DNA from: Bacteroidales bacterium
GTDB taxonomy: Bacteria; Bacteroidota; Bacteroidia; Bacteroidales; UBA932
Direction: 5' to 3'
Assembly: GCA_017617715.1 (NCBI GenBank)
Contig: JAFZVQ010000067.1
Span: 55,964 to 119,963 of the forward strand
Length of the DNA stretch: 64,000 nucleotides
The notes beneath the pieces were generated by a model. That model saw only the letters and a program-made list of their open reading frames with translations. It searched no databases and was not told the origin of the DNA. Shown in pieces: positions 57,503 through 64,000 of the stretch (position 1 is its first letter; every line of letters starts with the position of its first letter). The translations under genes were made by a program, and so were the position numbers.

Positions 57503-60384
57503 AGAAGATACTCCCGGTTTTCATACTGCTGTTTGCTTGCAGCTTTGCCGCCCGGGCGCAGGTGGTCATCCTCAACGACTATCTCTTCCGGGACAGGATG
57601 AGCGCGATAAAGACCGCCGTCGTGGACTCGCTGACCAATGAACCGGTCAGTTTCGCATCGGTGTACCTGATACCGTCCAGGGATACGACCATAACCAATT
57701 TCACCCTGACCGACGCGAACGGGGAAGCCAAGCTGGAGGAGATTCCCTTCGGCAGCTACGTCTTCCATGTGGAGATGCTGGGCTACAAGCCCTGCGTCAA
57801 GGAAAGGTTCTTCCGTGAAGAAAAGGTGGACATGGGCACAATAAAGCTGCAGCTGGATGAGCAGTTCCTGCAGGCGGCCGTGGTGTCCGATGTGGGCAAT
57901 CCCATCGTGGTCAAGCAGGATACGGTGGAATTCAACGCATCCTCTTTCCGTGTGGGAGCCAATGCCATGCTGAAGGATCTCCTGCAGCGCATGCCCGGGA
58001 TGGAAATCACGGAGGACGGCAAGGTGAAGTTCAACGGCGAAGCGATCGACAAGCTCACCGTGGGCGGCCGCACCTTTTTCTTCAACGACCAGAGCACGGC
58101 GCTCAACAACCTCCCCGCGTCGGTGGTGGACAAGATACGCGTCATCGACAGGGAAAGCGAGAAGACGCGTGCTACCGGCATGCAGGACGGCACCCGTGAA
58201 AAGGTGCTTGACGTGGCTCTCAAGAAGGAGTACGAGCAGGGCTGGTTCGGAAATGTCGGCCTGAAGGGCGGCACGACTCTGGGATCGAAAGACGGGGGCG
58301 AACAGCTTCGCGACAACCGCGGCCTGCTCTGGAACGGCAACGCTCTGGTGTCGGCCTACTCGGAGAAAGACCAGGTGACGGTGATTGCCAACGGCCAGAA
58401 TGTCAACGACTCCAATGCCTTCGTGATTGTGCTCAGTGACGCCGGGGAGCGCTCCACCGTGAACCAGGGGCTTCCCACCGCCGCCCAGCTGGCCGTGAAC
58501 GCCAACACTTCGCGTATCAAGGACGTGGAGACCACCGTAAGCGTCAATTATAAATATTCCGACACCGATTCCGGCTCCAGGACGGAAAGGACCACCTACC
58601 AGGACGACGGGAACCTGTCGTCCACCACGGAGAGCGGCGGAAAAGCATATGCCAGCGGCCTTTCCGCCAACATGGAGTTCGAGAAGGAGACCGGCAAGCT
58701 GTGGTTCCACATCCGTCCGGATTTCCGCTACAACAGGTCTGATTCTTTTGAGAGCAGTTCGTCCGGGACGCTCCGGGAAGGGAGTTTCGTGAACAGTTCG
58801 GACAACACCGTCAGCAGCCTTTCGGACAAGCGCTCGGCAGACCTTGATGCAGACGTGACTTTCCGCGAAATAGGGGGCAAGCCGAACCGCACCCTCACGA
58901 TAGCGCTGGCTCCATTTTTCAGCGGCAATGGCGGGGAGAGCCTGGAGACTTCCACCCTCACCACTGCAGCAGGGAAAGACGCCCGGACTATGAAATACAG
59001 CTCCAGCGGCCTGTCGTACGGAGTTGACGGAAGCCTCCAGTACTCCGAGCCCGTCGGGGAGAAATGGACGCTCTCCTCAAAGCTGGGTTTCTCCTGGTCG
59101 CGCAGCGACAACGTCCGGGACGCATTCGATGCAGCAGGCAAAAACGACTATTATTCTTCTGAGAACCGGAACAGATACCTGGAGCAGGAATATGACCTGA
59201 CGGCACAATACAAGTTCGGGAAGAACAGCTGGCTCACTTTTGGAGGCAGGGCAATAGGTTTGCTCAATGAGACCTTCTCCAAAAGCTATGGCTTGGGGGA
59301 GACGACGGGCGAAGACGAATGGAACTGGTATTTCATGCCCACCCTCCGGTTCCAGCACGCCAAAGGCAACGACAGGATAATAGTCTCCGCTTCAGGCTAC
59401 GGCCGGAATCCTTCATATACCCAAATGCTTCCGGTGCCGGGCATCAGCAATCCTTCCCGCCTGAGCCTCGGCAACATTTACCTGAAACCTTATTCGATGA
59501 CCTCTTTCAGCGCCAACTGGTCGCGGAACAACAGGGAAAAGTTTTCCACCCTGATGGCTTATCTGTATGGACAGGTGCACAAGGACCCGATAGTGTCTGC
59601 GCTTTGGTACGACGCGGACGGCATCCTGTATTCCGTGCCCGTGAATGCCTCCAGGCCGGGCCTCTCGGCCAACTTTATAGTCAATTACACTACTCCGTTG
59701 GATGCGAAGAAGATATGGTCCGTCACGCTCAACGCCTCCGCCGCTTATTCTTCCGCAATAAGCTACCAGGCCCGTACCACCCTTCCCGGACTTGACAAGG
59801 ACAGTTTCGACTATTCGGCTTTCATGGCTGACTTCTGGGGCAAGTCCGGCGGCGACCGCTTCTACAGCGGGCGGAGCGGCTTCGCGGAGAGCCGCACGCG
59901 CTCGGTGGGCCCCGCGGCCGGATTCTCCGTCAAGTACAACCAGGATCGCTATTCCTTCAGCGCCGGGGCTAGGACCCAGGGGCGCATCGCCCGATATTCC
60001 CTGAATCCGGCAGCGGACCTGAACACGCTTGACACCCGTCTGACAGCCGATGCATCATACAAGACCAGGCATGAATTCGAATTCAACTCCGACATCGCCT
60101 ACGTGTTCTACAGGGGCTATGCGGAAGGATACGGGCAGCCGGAATGGCAGTGGAACGCGGAGGTATCAAAGAACATCGGAGCGTTCAACCTGAGCGTCAA
60201 GGTCCACGACATACTGAACCAGACACGTAATCTCACGCACACTGTCACGGCCAACTACGAAGAGGACTCCTACCGCCTCATCATGGGCCGGTACGTGCTC
60301 TTCGGCGTGAAATGGAATTTCGGCAAGATGAACGCCTCCCAAAGCTCCCGTGCCAGACAGGCCGCCTTCAATATGCTATTTTAG
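57499..60384 (+). CDS. TonB-receptor-like outer-membrane beta-barrel protein (961 aa)
   Basis: The start is GTG, overlapping the Dcu stop (GTGA). A signal peptide (KKILPVFILLFACSFAARA) is followed by a carboxypeptidase-regulatory-like domain (about 38-120, 'PVSFASVYLIPSRDTTITNF', 'GSYVFHVEMLGYKP'), a plug-like segment ('MLKDLLQRMPGMEITEDGKV', 'ALNNLPASVVDKIRVIDRES') and a large barrel to the end. This is the OMP_b-brl_3 architecture, related to but distinct from SusC. Ligand unknown. Confidence 0.85.
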   Translation: MKKILPVFILLFACSFAARAQVVILNDYLFRDRMSAIKTAVVDSLTNEPVSFASVYLIPSRDTTITNFTLTDANGEAKLEEIPFGSYVFHVEMLGYKPCVKERFFREEKVDMGTIKLQLDEQFLQAAVVSDVGNPIVVKQDTVEFNASSFRVGANAMLKDLLQRMPGMEITEDGKVKFNGEAIDKLTVGGRTFFFNDQSTALNNLPASVVDKIRVIDRESEKTRATGMQDGTREKVLDVALKKEYEQGWFGNVGLKGGTTLGSKDGGEQLRDNRGLLWNGNALVSAYSEKDQVTVIANGQNVNDSNAFVIVLSDAGERSTVNQGLPTAAQLAVNANTSRIKDVETTVSVNYKYSDTDSGSRTERTTYQDDGNLSSTTESGGKAYASGLSANMEFEKETGKLWFHIRPDFRYNRSDSFESSSSGTLREGSFVNSSDNTVSSLSDKRSADLDADVTFREIGGKPNRTLTIALAPFFSGNGGESLETSTLTTAAGKDARTMKYSSSGLSYGVDGSLQYSEPVGEKWTLSSKLGFSWSRSDNVRDAFDAAGKNDYYSSENRNRYLEQEYDLTAQYKFGKNSWLTFGGRAIGLLNETFSKSYGLGETTGEDEWNWYFMPTLRFQHAKGNDRIIVSASGYGRNPSYTQMLPVPGISNPSRLSLGNIYLKPYSMTSFSANWSRNNREKFSTLMAYLYGQVHKDPIVSALWYDADGILYSVPVNASRPGLSANFIVNYTTPLDAKKIWSVTLNASAAYSSAISYQARTTLPGLDKDSFDYSAFMADFWGKSGGDRFYSGRSGFAESRTRSVGPAAGFSVKYNQDRYSFSAGARTQGRIARYSLNPAADLNTLDTRLTADASYKTRHEFEFNSDIAYVFYRGYAEGYGQPEWQWNAEVSKNIGAFNLSVKVHDILNQTRNLTHTVTANYEEDSYRLIMGRYVLFGVKWNFGKMNASQSSRARQAAFNMLF

Positions 60385-60452
60385 GAACTGCCTGTCATCG
60401 GAAAAATCCAAATTATTAAATAAGACTTGCGGTGCCGCGGCACTCAATATTG

Positions 60453-61634
60453 CTACCCCATGATCCACTTGCCAAGGCGGGGGATCTTCTGTAGGAGCAC
60501 GCAGGCGAGGGCGACGGCGGAGAAGGTCAGGAGGGAGGAGCAGAGGATCTGCACCGGCGTGGTCCACACGCCCAGCAGCCCGTCGGCTCCGAGTCCGAGG
60601 GCGGTGCGCAGCCAGCCGGATATGAAGCCCAGCACCAGCAGGTGGCTGAGGTACATGCCGTAGCTTGCCTTCGACACGGGCAGCAGTACCTTGTCATAGA
60701 AGCGTCCACGGGTCTGTATCTTACGGAACACGAGTATCCAGCTCACCGTCATCAGCGCCACGCCGAAGGTGTCGTTGAGCCAGGGGCCCTCCCAGATGGC
60801 GGCCAGCCCGACCGGACCTTCCACAGGGAACTCTCCCCCGCAATCAGCCCACACTCCGCGCAGGAAGCCCACGGAGCACACGGCGAAACCGGCGAAGAAC
60901 AGCGGCAGCGCCATGCCGAGGGTCCTCCCCCACGAGAGCTGTCCCACAAACTTGCGGAAATACAGCCCCAGCAGCATGTACCCGATAAAGCCGCTGAAAT
61001 AATAGAACACACCGTAGGCGTTCCAGCTCGCTTCGCCCCACAGCGGATAGCGGGCGGCGTTCGGAATTCCGGACGGGCCGTAGATCACGGGCGCCGGGCC
61101 GCCGATCCACTGCCGCAGCAGCGGCACCACCGTGGAAAGCAGCCATATGGCAAGATACACCTGCAGTTCCCTCTTCCCCACTTTCTCAGCCCAGGGCGAC
61201 AGCAGCGGCATCAGCAGATACACGCCCACCAGCATATACACGAACCACATGTGGCCGGCGGCGTAATTGAAGTTCAGCAGCAGGTCCTTCAGGTTCTGCA
61301 CGGGCTCACCCCACACGAAGGCATACACCAGCGACCACACTGCGAACGGGATCAGGATACGCACCGCGCGCCGCTTGAAAAACTCCCCGGTGGAGTAATG
61401 CAAGGGGAATTGCAGGTAGCTGGAAGCCACCACGAAAAGCGCCACGCTCGCCCTCGGGAGCACATTGAGGATCGCTACCCAGAAAGCGTCGGAACGGGTC
61501 AGGATCAACGAACCTTCCCCTCCCAGGTAGAACGGTTCGCAGCAATGGGTCATCATCACCAGGAAGCAGGCTGTAACTCTCAGCCAGTCAAGCCATATGA
61601 CCCTGTCAGCGGGATTTGTTGCCATCGGTTTCAT
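60453..61634 (-). CDS. Acyltransferase 3 (OafA-like) membrane protein
   Basis: 393 residues with about ten membrane helices. N-terminal 'VIWLDWLRVTACFLVMMTHC' with the catalytic-type His, then 'RASVALFVVASSYLQFPL', 'RRAVRILIPFAVWSLVYAF', 'GHMWFVYMLVGVYLLMPLL' and C-terminal 'KASYGMYLSHLLVLGF'. The family O-acylates surface glycans such as O-antigen or peptidoglycan. A second Met four codons in is an alternative start because the -7 box ends only 5 nt before the first ATG. Convergent with the barrel gene (68-bp gap). Confidence 0.88.
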   Translation of the reverse strand: MKPMATNPADRVIWLDWLRVTACFLVMMTHCCEPFYLGGEGSLILTRSDAFWVAILNVLPRASVALFVVASSYLQFPLHYSTGEFFKRRAVRILIPFAVWSLVYAFVWGEPVQNLKDLLLNFNYAAGHMWFVYMLVGVYLLMPLLSPWAEKVGKRELQVYLAIWLLSTVVPLLRQWIGGPAPVIYGPSGIPNAARYPLWGEASWNAYGVFYYFSGFIGYMLLGLYFRKFVGQLSWGRTLGMALPLFFAGFAVCSVGFLRGVWADCGGEFPVEGPVGLAAIWEGPWLNDTFGVALMTVSWILVFRKIQTRGRFYDKVLLPVSKASYGMYLSHLLVLGFISGWLRTALGLGADGLLGVWTTPVQILCSSLLTFSAVALACVLLQKIPRLGKWIMG

Positions 61635-61639
61635 TTCCT

Positions 61640-61647
61640 CAAATATA
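61640..61647 (-). promoter_or_regulatory. -7 element of the acyltransferase gene
   Basis: Minus-strand TATATTTG, exact consensus, 5 nt from the first ATG: leaderless mRNA, or translation from the second ATG nine bases later. Confidence 0.5.
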
Positions 61648-61656
61648 GTAATTATC

Positions 61657-61687
61657 TTGTTTTTCTTTCGTATGAGTTGTAACTTTA
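61657..61687 (+). promoter_or_regulatory. menA: menA promoter
   Basis: TTG (61657-61659), a 20-nt spacer and TAACTTTA (61680-61687) fit the -33/-7 pattern with one mismatch in the -7 box; the leader is about 15-20 nt. Confidence 0.5.
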
Positions 61688-61709
61688 CGCTTCAAATCGA
61701 AATTGTAGT

Positions 61710-62612
61710 ATGAAAAAGCACAGTTTGAAAGAGTGGTTTGCCGTGACCCGTTATTGGTCTTTCCCGGTGTCGGCCATGCCGGTTGTCGCAACTTTTGCAT
61801 ATCTATGCAGCCAGGGCCAGGTGGACTTCGCCGTGAAGCCCATTGCCGTGTTCCTGCTTTGCGTGCTGGGCGTCGTGACGCTTCATTCCGCCGGCAACGT
61901 GCTGAGCGACTGGTCCGACCACCGCAGCGGGGTGGACAATGAGGAATCCTGCCCCGTGCCGTTCCTCGTGCATAAGCAGTTCGAGCCGAAAGAATACCTT
62001 ATCTTCAGCGCCCTGCTGTTTGTGGTCGGATGCGGCATAGGCGTGGCCATAGTGCTTCTCAGCACGCCCAAGCTGCTGATTGTAGGCGGCATCGGGGTGC
62101 TCCTGACGCTCGCCTATTCCTTCCTTAAATACCACGCCCTCGGCGACCTGGACATCTTTATCATCTTCGGTGTGCTGACTGTGCTCGGCACCGGCTGCGC
62201 GCTCACCGGGGACTTCTGCTGGGACGCGCTCGTGCTGTCGCTGCCGCTGGGCATCATCACCGTATCGGTGCTCCACGCCAACAACACTTCCGACATTGAA
62301 TCCGACAGGGCTGCGGGCATCAAGACCTTCGCCATGCTGATCGGCGGCAAGGCCTCCAGCATCTTGTATCAGGTCTACATGGTCCTGCCGTTCCTGTGCA
62401 TAATTGCCGCCGTAGTCCTGGGGCGGCTGCATCCCCTTGCGCTCATAGCGCTCGTTGCCGTGATTCCGGCATGGAAGAACTTCCGCAAAGCCGGCACGTT
62501 CGGCAGCAAGGGCATAGCTGCGATGGAGGGGCTTGACCTCGGCTCCGCGCAGCTCCAGCTGGTGTTTTCCGGCCTGTTGTCAGCGGGCCTTCTAGTTGCT
62601 GCGTTCCTTTGA
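61710..62612 (+). CDS. menA: 1,4-dihydroxy-2-naphthoate polyprenyltransferase (UbiA family)
   Basis: 300 residues with about nine membrane helices. The first Asp-rich prenyl-binding motif is represented by 'GNVLSDWSDHRSGVDNEES' and the second by 'NNTSDIESDRAAGIKTFAML'. 'EWFAVTRYWSFPVSAMPVVA' at the N-terminus is typical of MenA. It attaches the isoprenoid tail in menaquinone synthesis. The gene overlaps the CPBP protease gene by 4 nt. Confidence 0.88.
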   Translation: MKKHSLKEWFAVTRYWSFPVSAMPVVATFAYLCSQGQVDFAVKPIAVFLLCVLGVVTLHSAGNVLSDWSDHRSGVDNEESCPVPFLVHKQFEPKEYLIFSALLFVVGCGIGVAIVLLSTPKLLIVGGIGVLLTLAYSFLKYHALGDLDIFIIFGVLTVLGTGCALTGDFCWDALVLSLPLGIITVSVLHANNTSDIESDRAAGIKTFAMLIGGKASSILYQVYMVLPFLCIIAAVVLGRLHPLALIALVAVIPAWKNFRKAGTFGSKGIAAMEGLDLGSAQLQLVFSGLLSAGLLVAAFL

Positions 62613-63247
62613 AAGACGGCCGCAGACTTGCCATTGCCATAGCGGTCGCCGCCCTGCTCTGGTTCTATATGTTCAGCCCCTGGACCAAGGGACTGACCAA
62701 TTTCTGGCTCACCATGTCGGGAGCGGCCGTGGTGCTCACTTTGCTCGCGCTGGCCTTCCTCCCGGAGCGTTCCTTTAAGATTGAACGGCCCCTGCTGCAG
62801 CTTGCAGGCGGGATAGCGCTGGCGTTCGCGCTGTGGGGCATTTTCTGGATAGGCGACAAGGCGTCGGCGTGGCTATTCGATTTCGCCCGGCCGGAGGTGG
62901 ATTCCATTTATTCGATGAAGAGCGGCCTGCCTGTGCCGGCAATCGCGGCGCTGCTGCTTCTGGTCATCGGGCCGGCCGAGGAGTTCTTCTGGCGCGGCTA
63001 CGTGCAGCGCACCTTCGCAGGGCTTTTCGCCGGCAGGAAGTACCCCGCCGACCTCGCCTTCCTCGCCACCGCCCTCATCTACGCCCTGGTGCATATCTGG
63101 TCGCTTAACTTCATGCTGATCATGGCGGCCCTGGTGGCCGGCTGCGTGTGGGGTTTCATCTACCGCCTCTGCCCCAAGGCCCTCCCCGCCCTCGTCCTCA
63201 GCCACGCCCTCTGGGACGCCCTCGTGTTCGTGCTGTTGCCGATATAG
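62609..63247 (+). CDS. CPBP-family intramembrane glutamic endopeptidase
   Basis: 212 residues starting at TTG 62609 (overlaps the menA stop). About seven membrane helices; catalytic motifs 'GPAEEFFWRGYVQRTF' (EExxxR), 'ALIYALVHIWSLNFMLI' (FxxxH-type) and 'ALVLSHALWDALVF' (second His and Asp). Family members include Rce1-like proteases and immunity or modification proteins. The substrate is unknown; coupling with menA is noteworthy. Confidence 0.82.
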   Translation: MKDGRRLAIAIAVAALLWFYMFSPWTKGLTNFWLTMSGAAVVLTLLALAFLPERSFKIERPLLQLAGGIALAFALWGIFWIGDKASAWLFDFARPEVDSIYSMKSGLPVPAIAALLLLVIGPAEEFFWRGYVQRTFAGLFAGRKYPADLAFLATALIYALVHIWSLNFMLIMAALVAGCVWGFIYRLCPKALPALVLSHALWDALVFVLLPI

Positions 63248-63252
63248 CAGCG

Positions 63253-63282
63253 CGAAAAAAAAGCGGCCCCGGGGGACCGCTT
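63253..63282 (-). terminator. Terminator of the DUF5692 gene, possibly bidirectional
   Basis: AAGCGGcCCC/GGGGgACCGCTT hairpin (63261-63282) followed on the minus strand by eight U. It lies between convergent CPBP and DUF5692 genes. Confidence 0.8.
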
Positions 63283-63305
63283 GATTCATTGGAAAGACGC
63301 AGGGG

Positions 63306-64000
63306 CTAGGCCACGTCGGCGCGGGCCATGGCGTCCTTGTAGTACTTCTGGGACACGAAGACGTCTTCCTTGTAGGGATTGATGTGACGCTTCCTGGAGA
63401 TGCAGATGATCCAGCAGATGGCGGCGATGTTGGTCACGAGAGCCAGGGCGCTGATAACCACCATCATAGTAGGATTGGCGGCCACGAGCGCAGGATCCAC
63501 CGTGGTACCCACGACTCCGTCGACTGCGGCCTGTCCGCCGGCGGCGTACAGTTTCTCGACAGTAGCGACTCCTTCGGGATAAAGCACGGGCAGAGTGGCC
63601 CAGCTGGTCCACTGGCGGCCGTCCTTGAAGGTCTCCTGGAACAGAGGGAACACCTGGGCGAACATACACCAGATGGCAAGGGTGTTGGCGCGGTTCTGGA
63701 TCCAGCCGCCGCGGTTCCACATGAGGGCCGCGATGGTCGGGGCGAGGAGCAGGGCAATACCGCAGTACCAGCTGTGCGTAGGCAGGCAGTTGTAGGTGTA
63801 GGCGAAGTTCCAGATGTCGTAGACCACGATGTAGACCCAGGTCATGTCGGCCCAGATCATATCCTTCTTGTCCTTGGAAGGATAGACGTTCCACCAGGCG
63901 GTCATACAGAAGATGTTGACAAGACCGGCGACGCCGTTCATGACGTTGTGCCAGCCGCCATACTGCCACACGCCTTCGGAGGTGAGCCACCACTTGTTCC
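63306..64000 (-). CDS. DUF5692-family membrane protein (N-terminus outside window)
   Basis: The frame is open through the right edge, so about 231 C-terminal residues are seen; the GTG at 63971 is not a convincing start because the frame reads on as 'NKWWLTSEG'. Several membrane helices: 'GVAGLVNIFCMTAWWNVYPS', 'TWVYIVVYDIWNFAYTYNCL', 'YCGIALLLAPTIAALMW', 'MMVVISALALVTNIAAICWI'. It ends in a charged tail 'KEDVFVSQKYYKDAMARADV'. This matches DUF5692 by recall; function unknown. Confidence 0.75.
   Translation of the reverse strand, partial: NKWWLTSEGVWQYGGWHNVMNGVAGLVNIFCMTAWWNVYPSKDKKDMIWADMTWVYIVVYDIWNFAYTYNCLPTHSWYCGIALLLAPTIAALMWNRGGWIQNRANTLAIWCMFAQVFPLFQETFKDGRQWTSWATLPVLYPEGVATVEKLYAAGGQAAVDGVVGTTVDPALVAANPTMMVVISALALVTNIAAICWIICISRKRHINPYKEDVFVSQKYYKDAMARADVA

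Noticed and set aside
60432-60443. GTGCCGCGGCAC palindrome as a terminator between convergent genes
   Set aside because: It has no loop and no U-run; probably chance in GC-rich DNA.

Overview
The window is a gene-dense, GC-rich chromosome segment from a member of the Bacteroidales (Bacteroidota). The evidence is a Bacteroidota-type dcw cluster, BamA/OmpH and KorAB-type genes, DUF4876/DUF6850/DUF3575/DUF5692 proteins, fimbrillin-like and FISUMP surface lipoproteins, promoters of the TAnnTTTG (-7) type, and an almost complete lack of Shine-Dalgarno sequences except before rpsU. The sequence does not support a call below order level. Coding strands alternate in blocks with short gaps. Nothing looks like a prophage, an integrative element or a CRISPR array.

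Layout. 1-3.6 kb: the 3' end of a TonB-dependent receptor, translationally coupled to a DUF4876 lipoprotein and a DUF6850 barrel. 3.6-10.5 kb (minus): a four-gene operon of two tandem units, each a 45-residue Cys-containing peptide followed 12 nt later by a large fimbrillin-like lipoprotein with GLUG-like repeats. It runs from a promoter at 10468 to a bidirectional terminator at 3631-3674. 10.5-13 kb: rpsU (bS21) with an exceptional SD, then a PHP phosphodiesterase and a GntR regulator. 13-22 kb (minus): gdhA, korB, korA, ompH/skp, bamA, uppS, nadK. 22-34.9 kb (plus): pdxJ, a second ompH, a glycosyltransferase, a PBP1-like protein, trxB, bamD, rpoZ, recN, a Fur-family regulator, lipoproteins, an organophosphate antiporter, a SPOR protein and rpoN. 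35-51.6 kb: the division and cell-wall cluster mraZ-rsmH-ftsL-ftsI-murE-mraY-murD-ftsW-murG-murC-ftsQ-ftsA-ftsZ, followed by gltX.

51.6-64 kb: a 396-bp repeat-rich intergenic region, an endonuclease/phosphatase-fold lipoprotein, a hicAB toxin-antitoxin pair, tRNA-Leu(CAG), a lipoprotein/DUF3575 pair, a Dcu-type C4-dicarboxylate transporter coupled to a 961-aa outer-membrane barrel, an acyltransferase, menA with a CPBP protease, and a truncated DUF5692 gene at the right edge.

Much of the window concerns the envelope: murein precursor synthesis, the divisome, undecaprenyl phosphate supply, outer-membrane protein assembly (BamA, BamD, two OmpH/Skp chaperones) and surface lipoproteins. Anaerobic central metabolism is represented by 2-oxoglutarate:ferredoxin oxidoreductase, glutamate dehydrogenase, menaquinone synthesis and C4-dicarboxylate export.

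The most notable signals are: the tandem peptide plus surface-lipoprotein operon with near-identical DNA at each junction; a REP-like palindrome inserted in frame in murE; a phased GTGGAA array before mraZ; an rpsU leader with a 12-nt match to the 16S 3' end; several promoters whose -7 box lies 5-9 nt from the start codon; and foldback repeats at 34864-34988 and 51716-51957.
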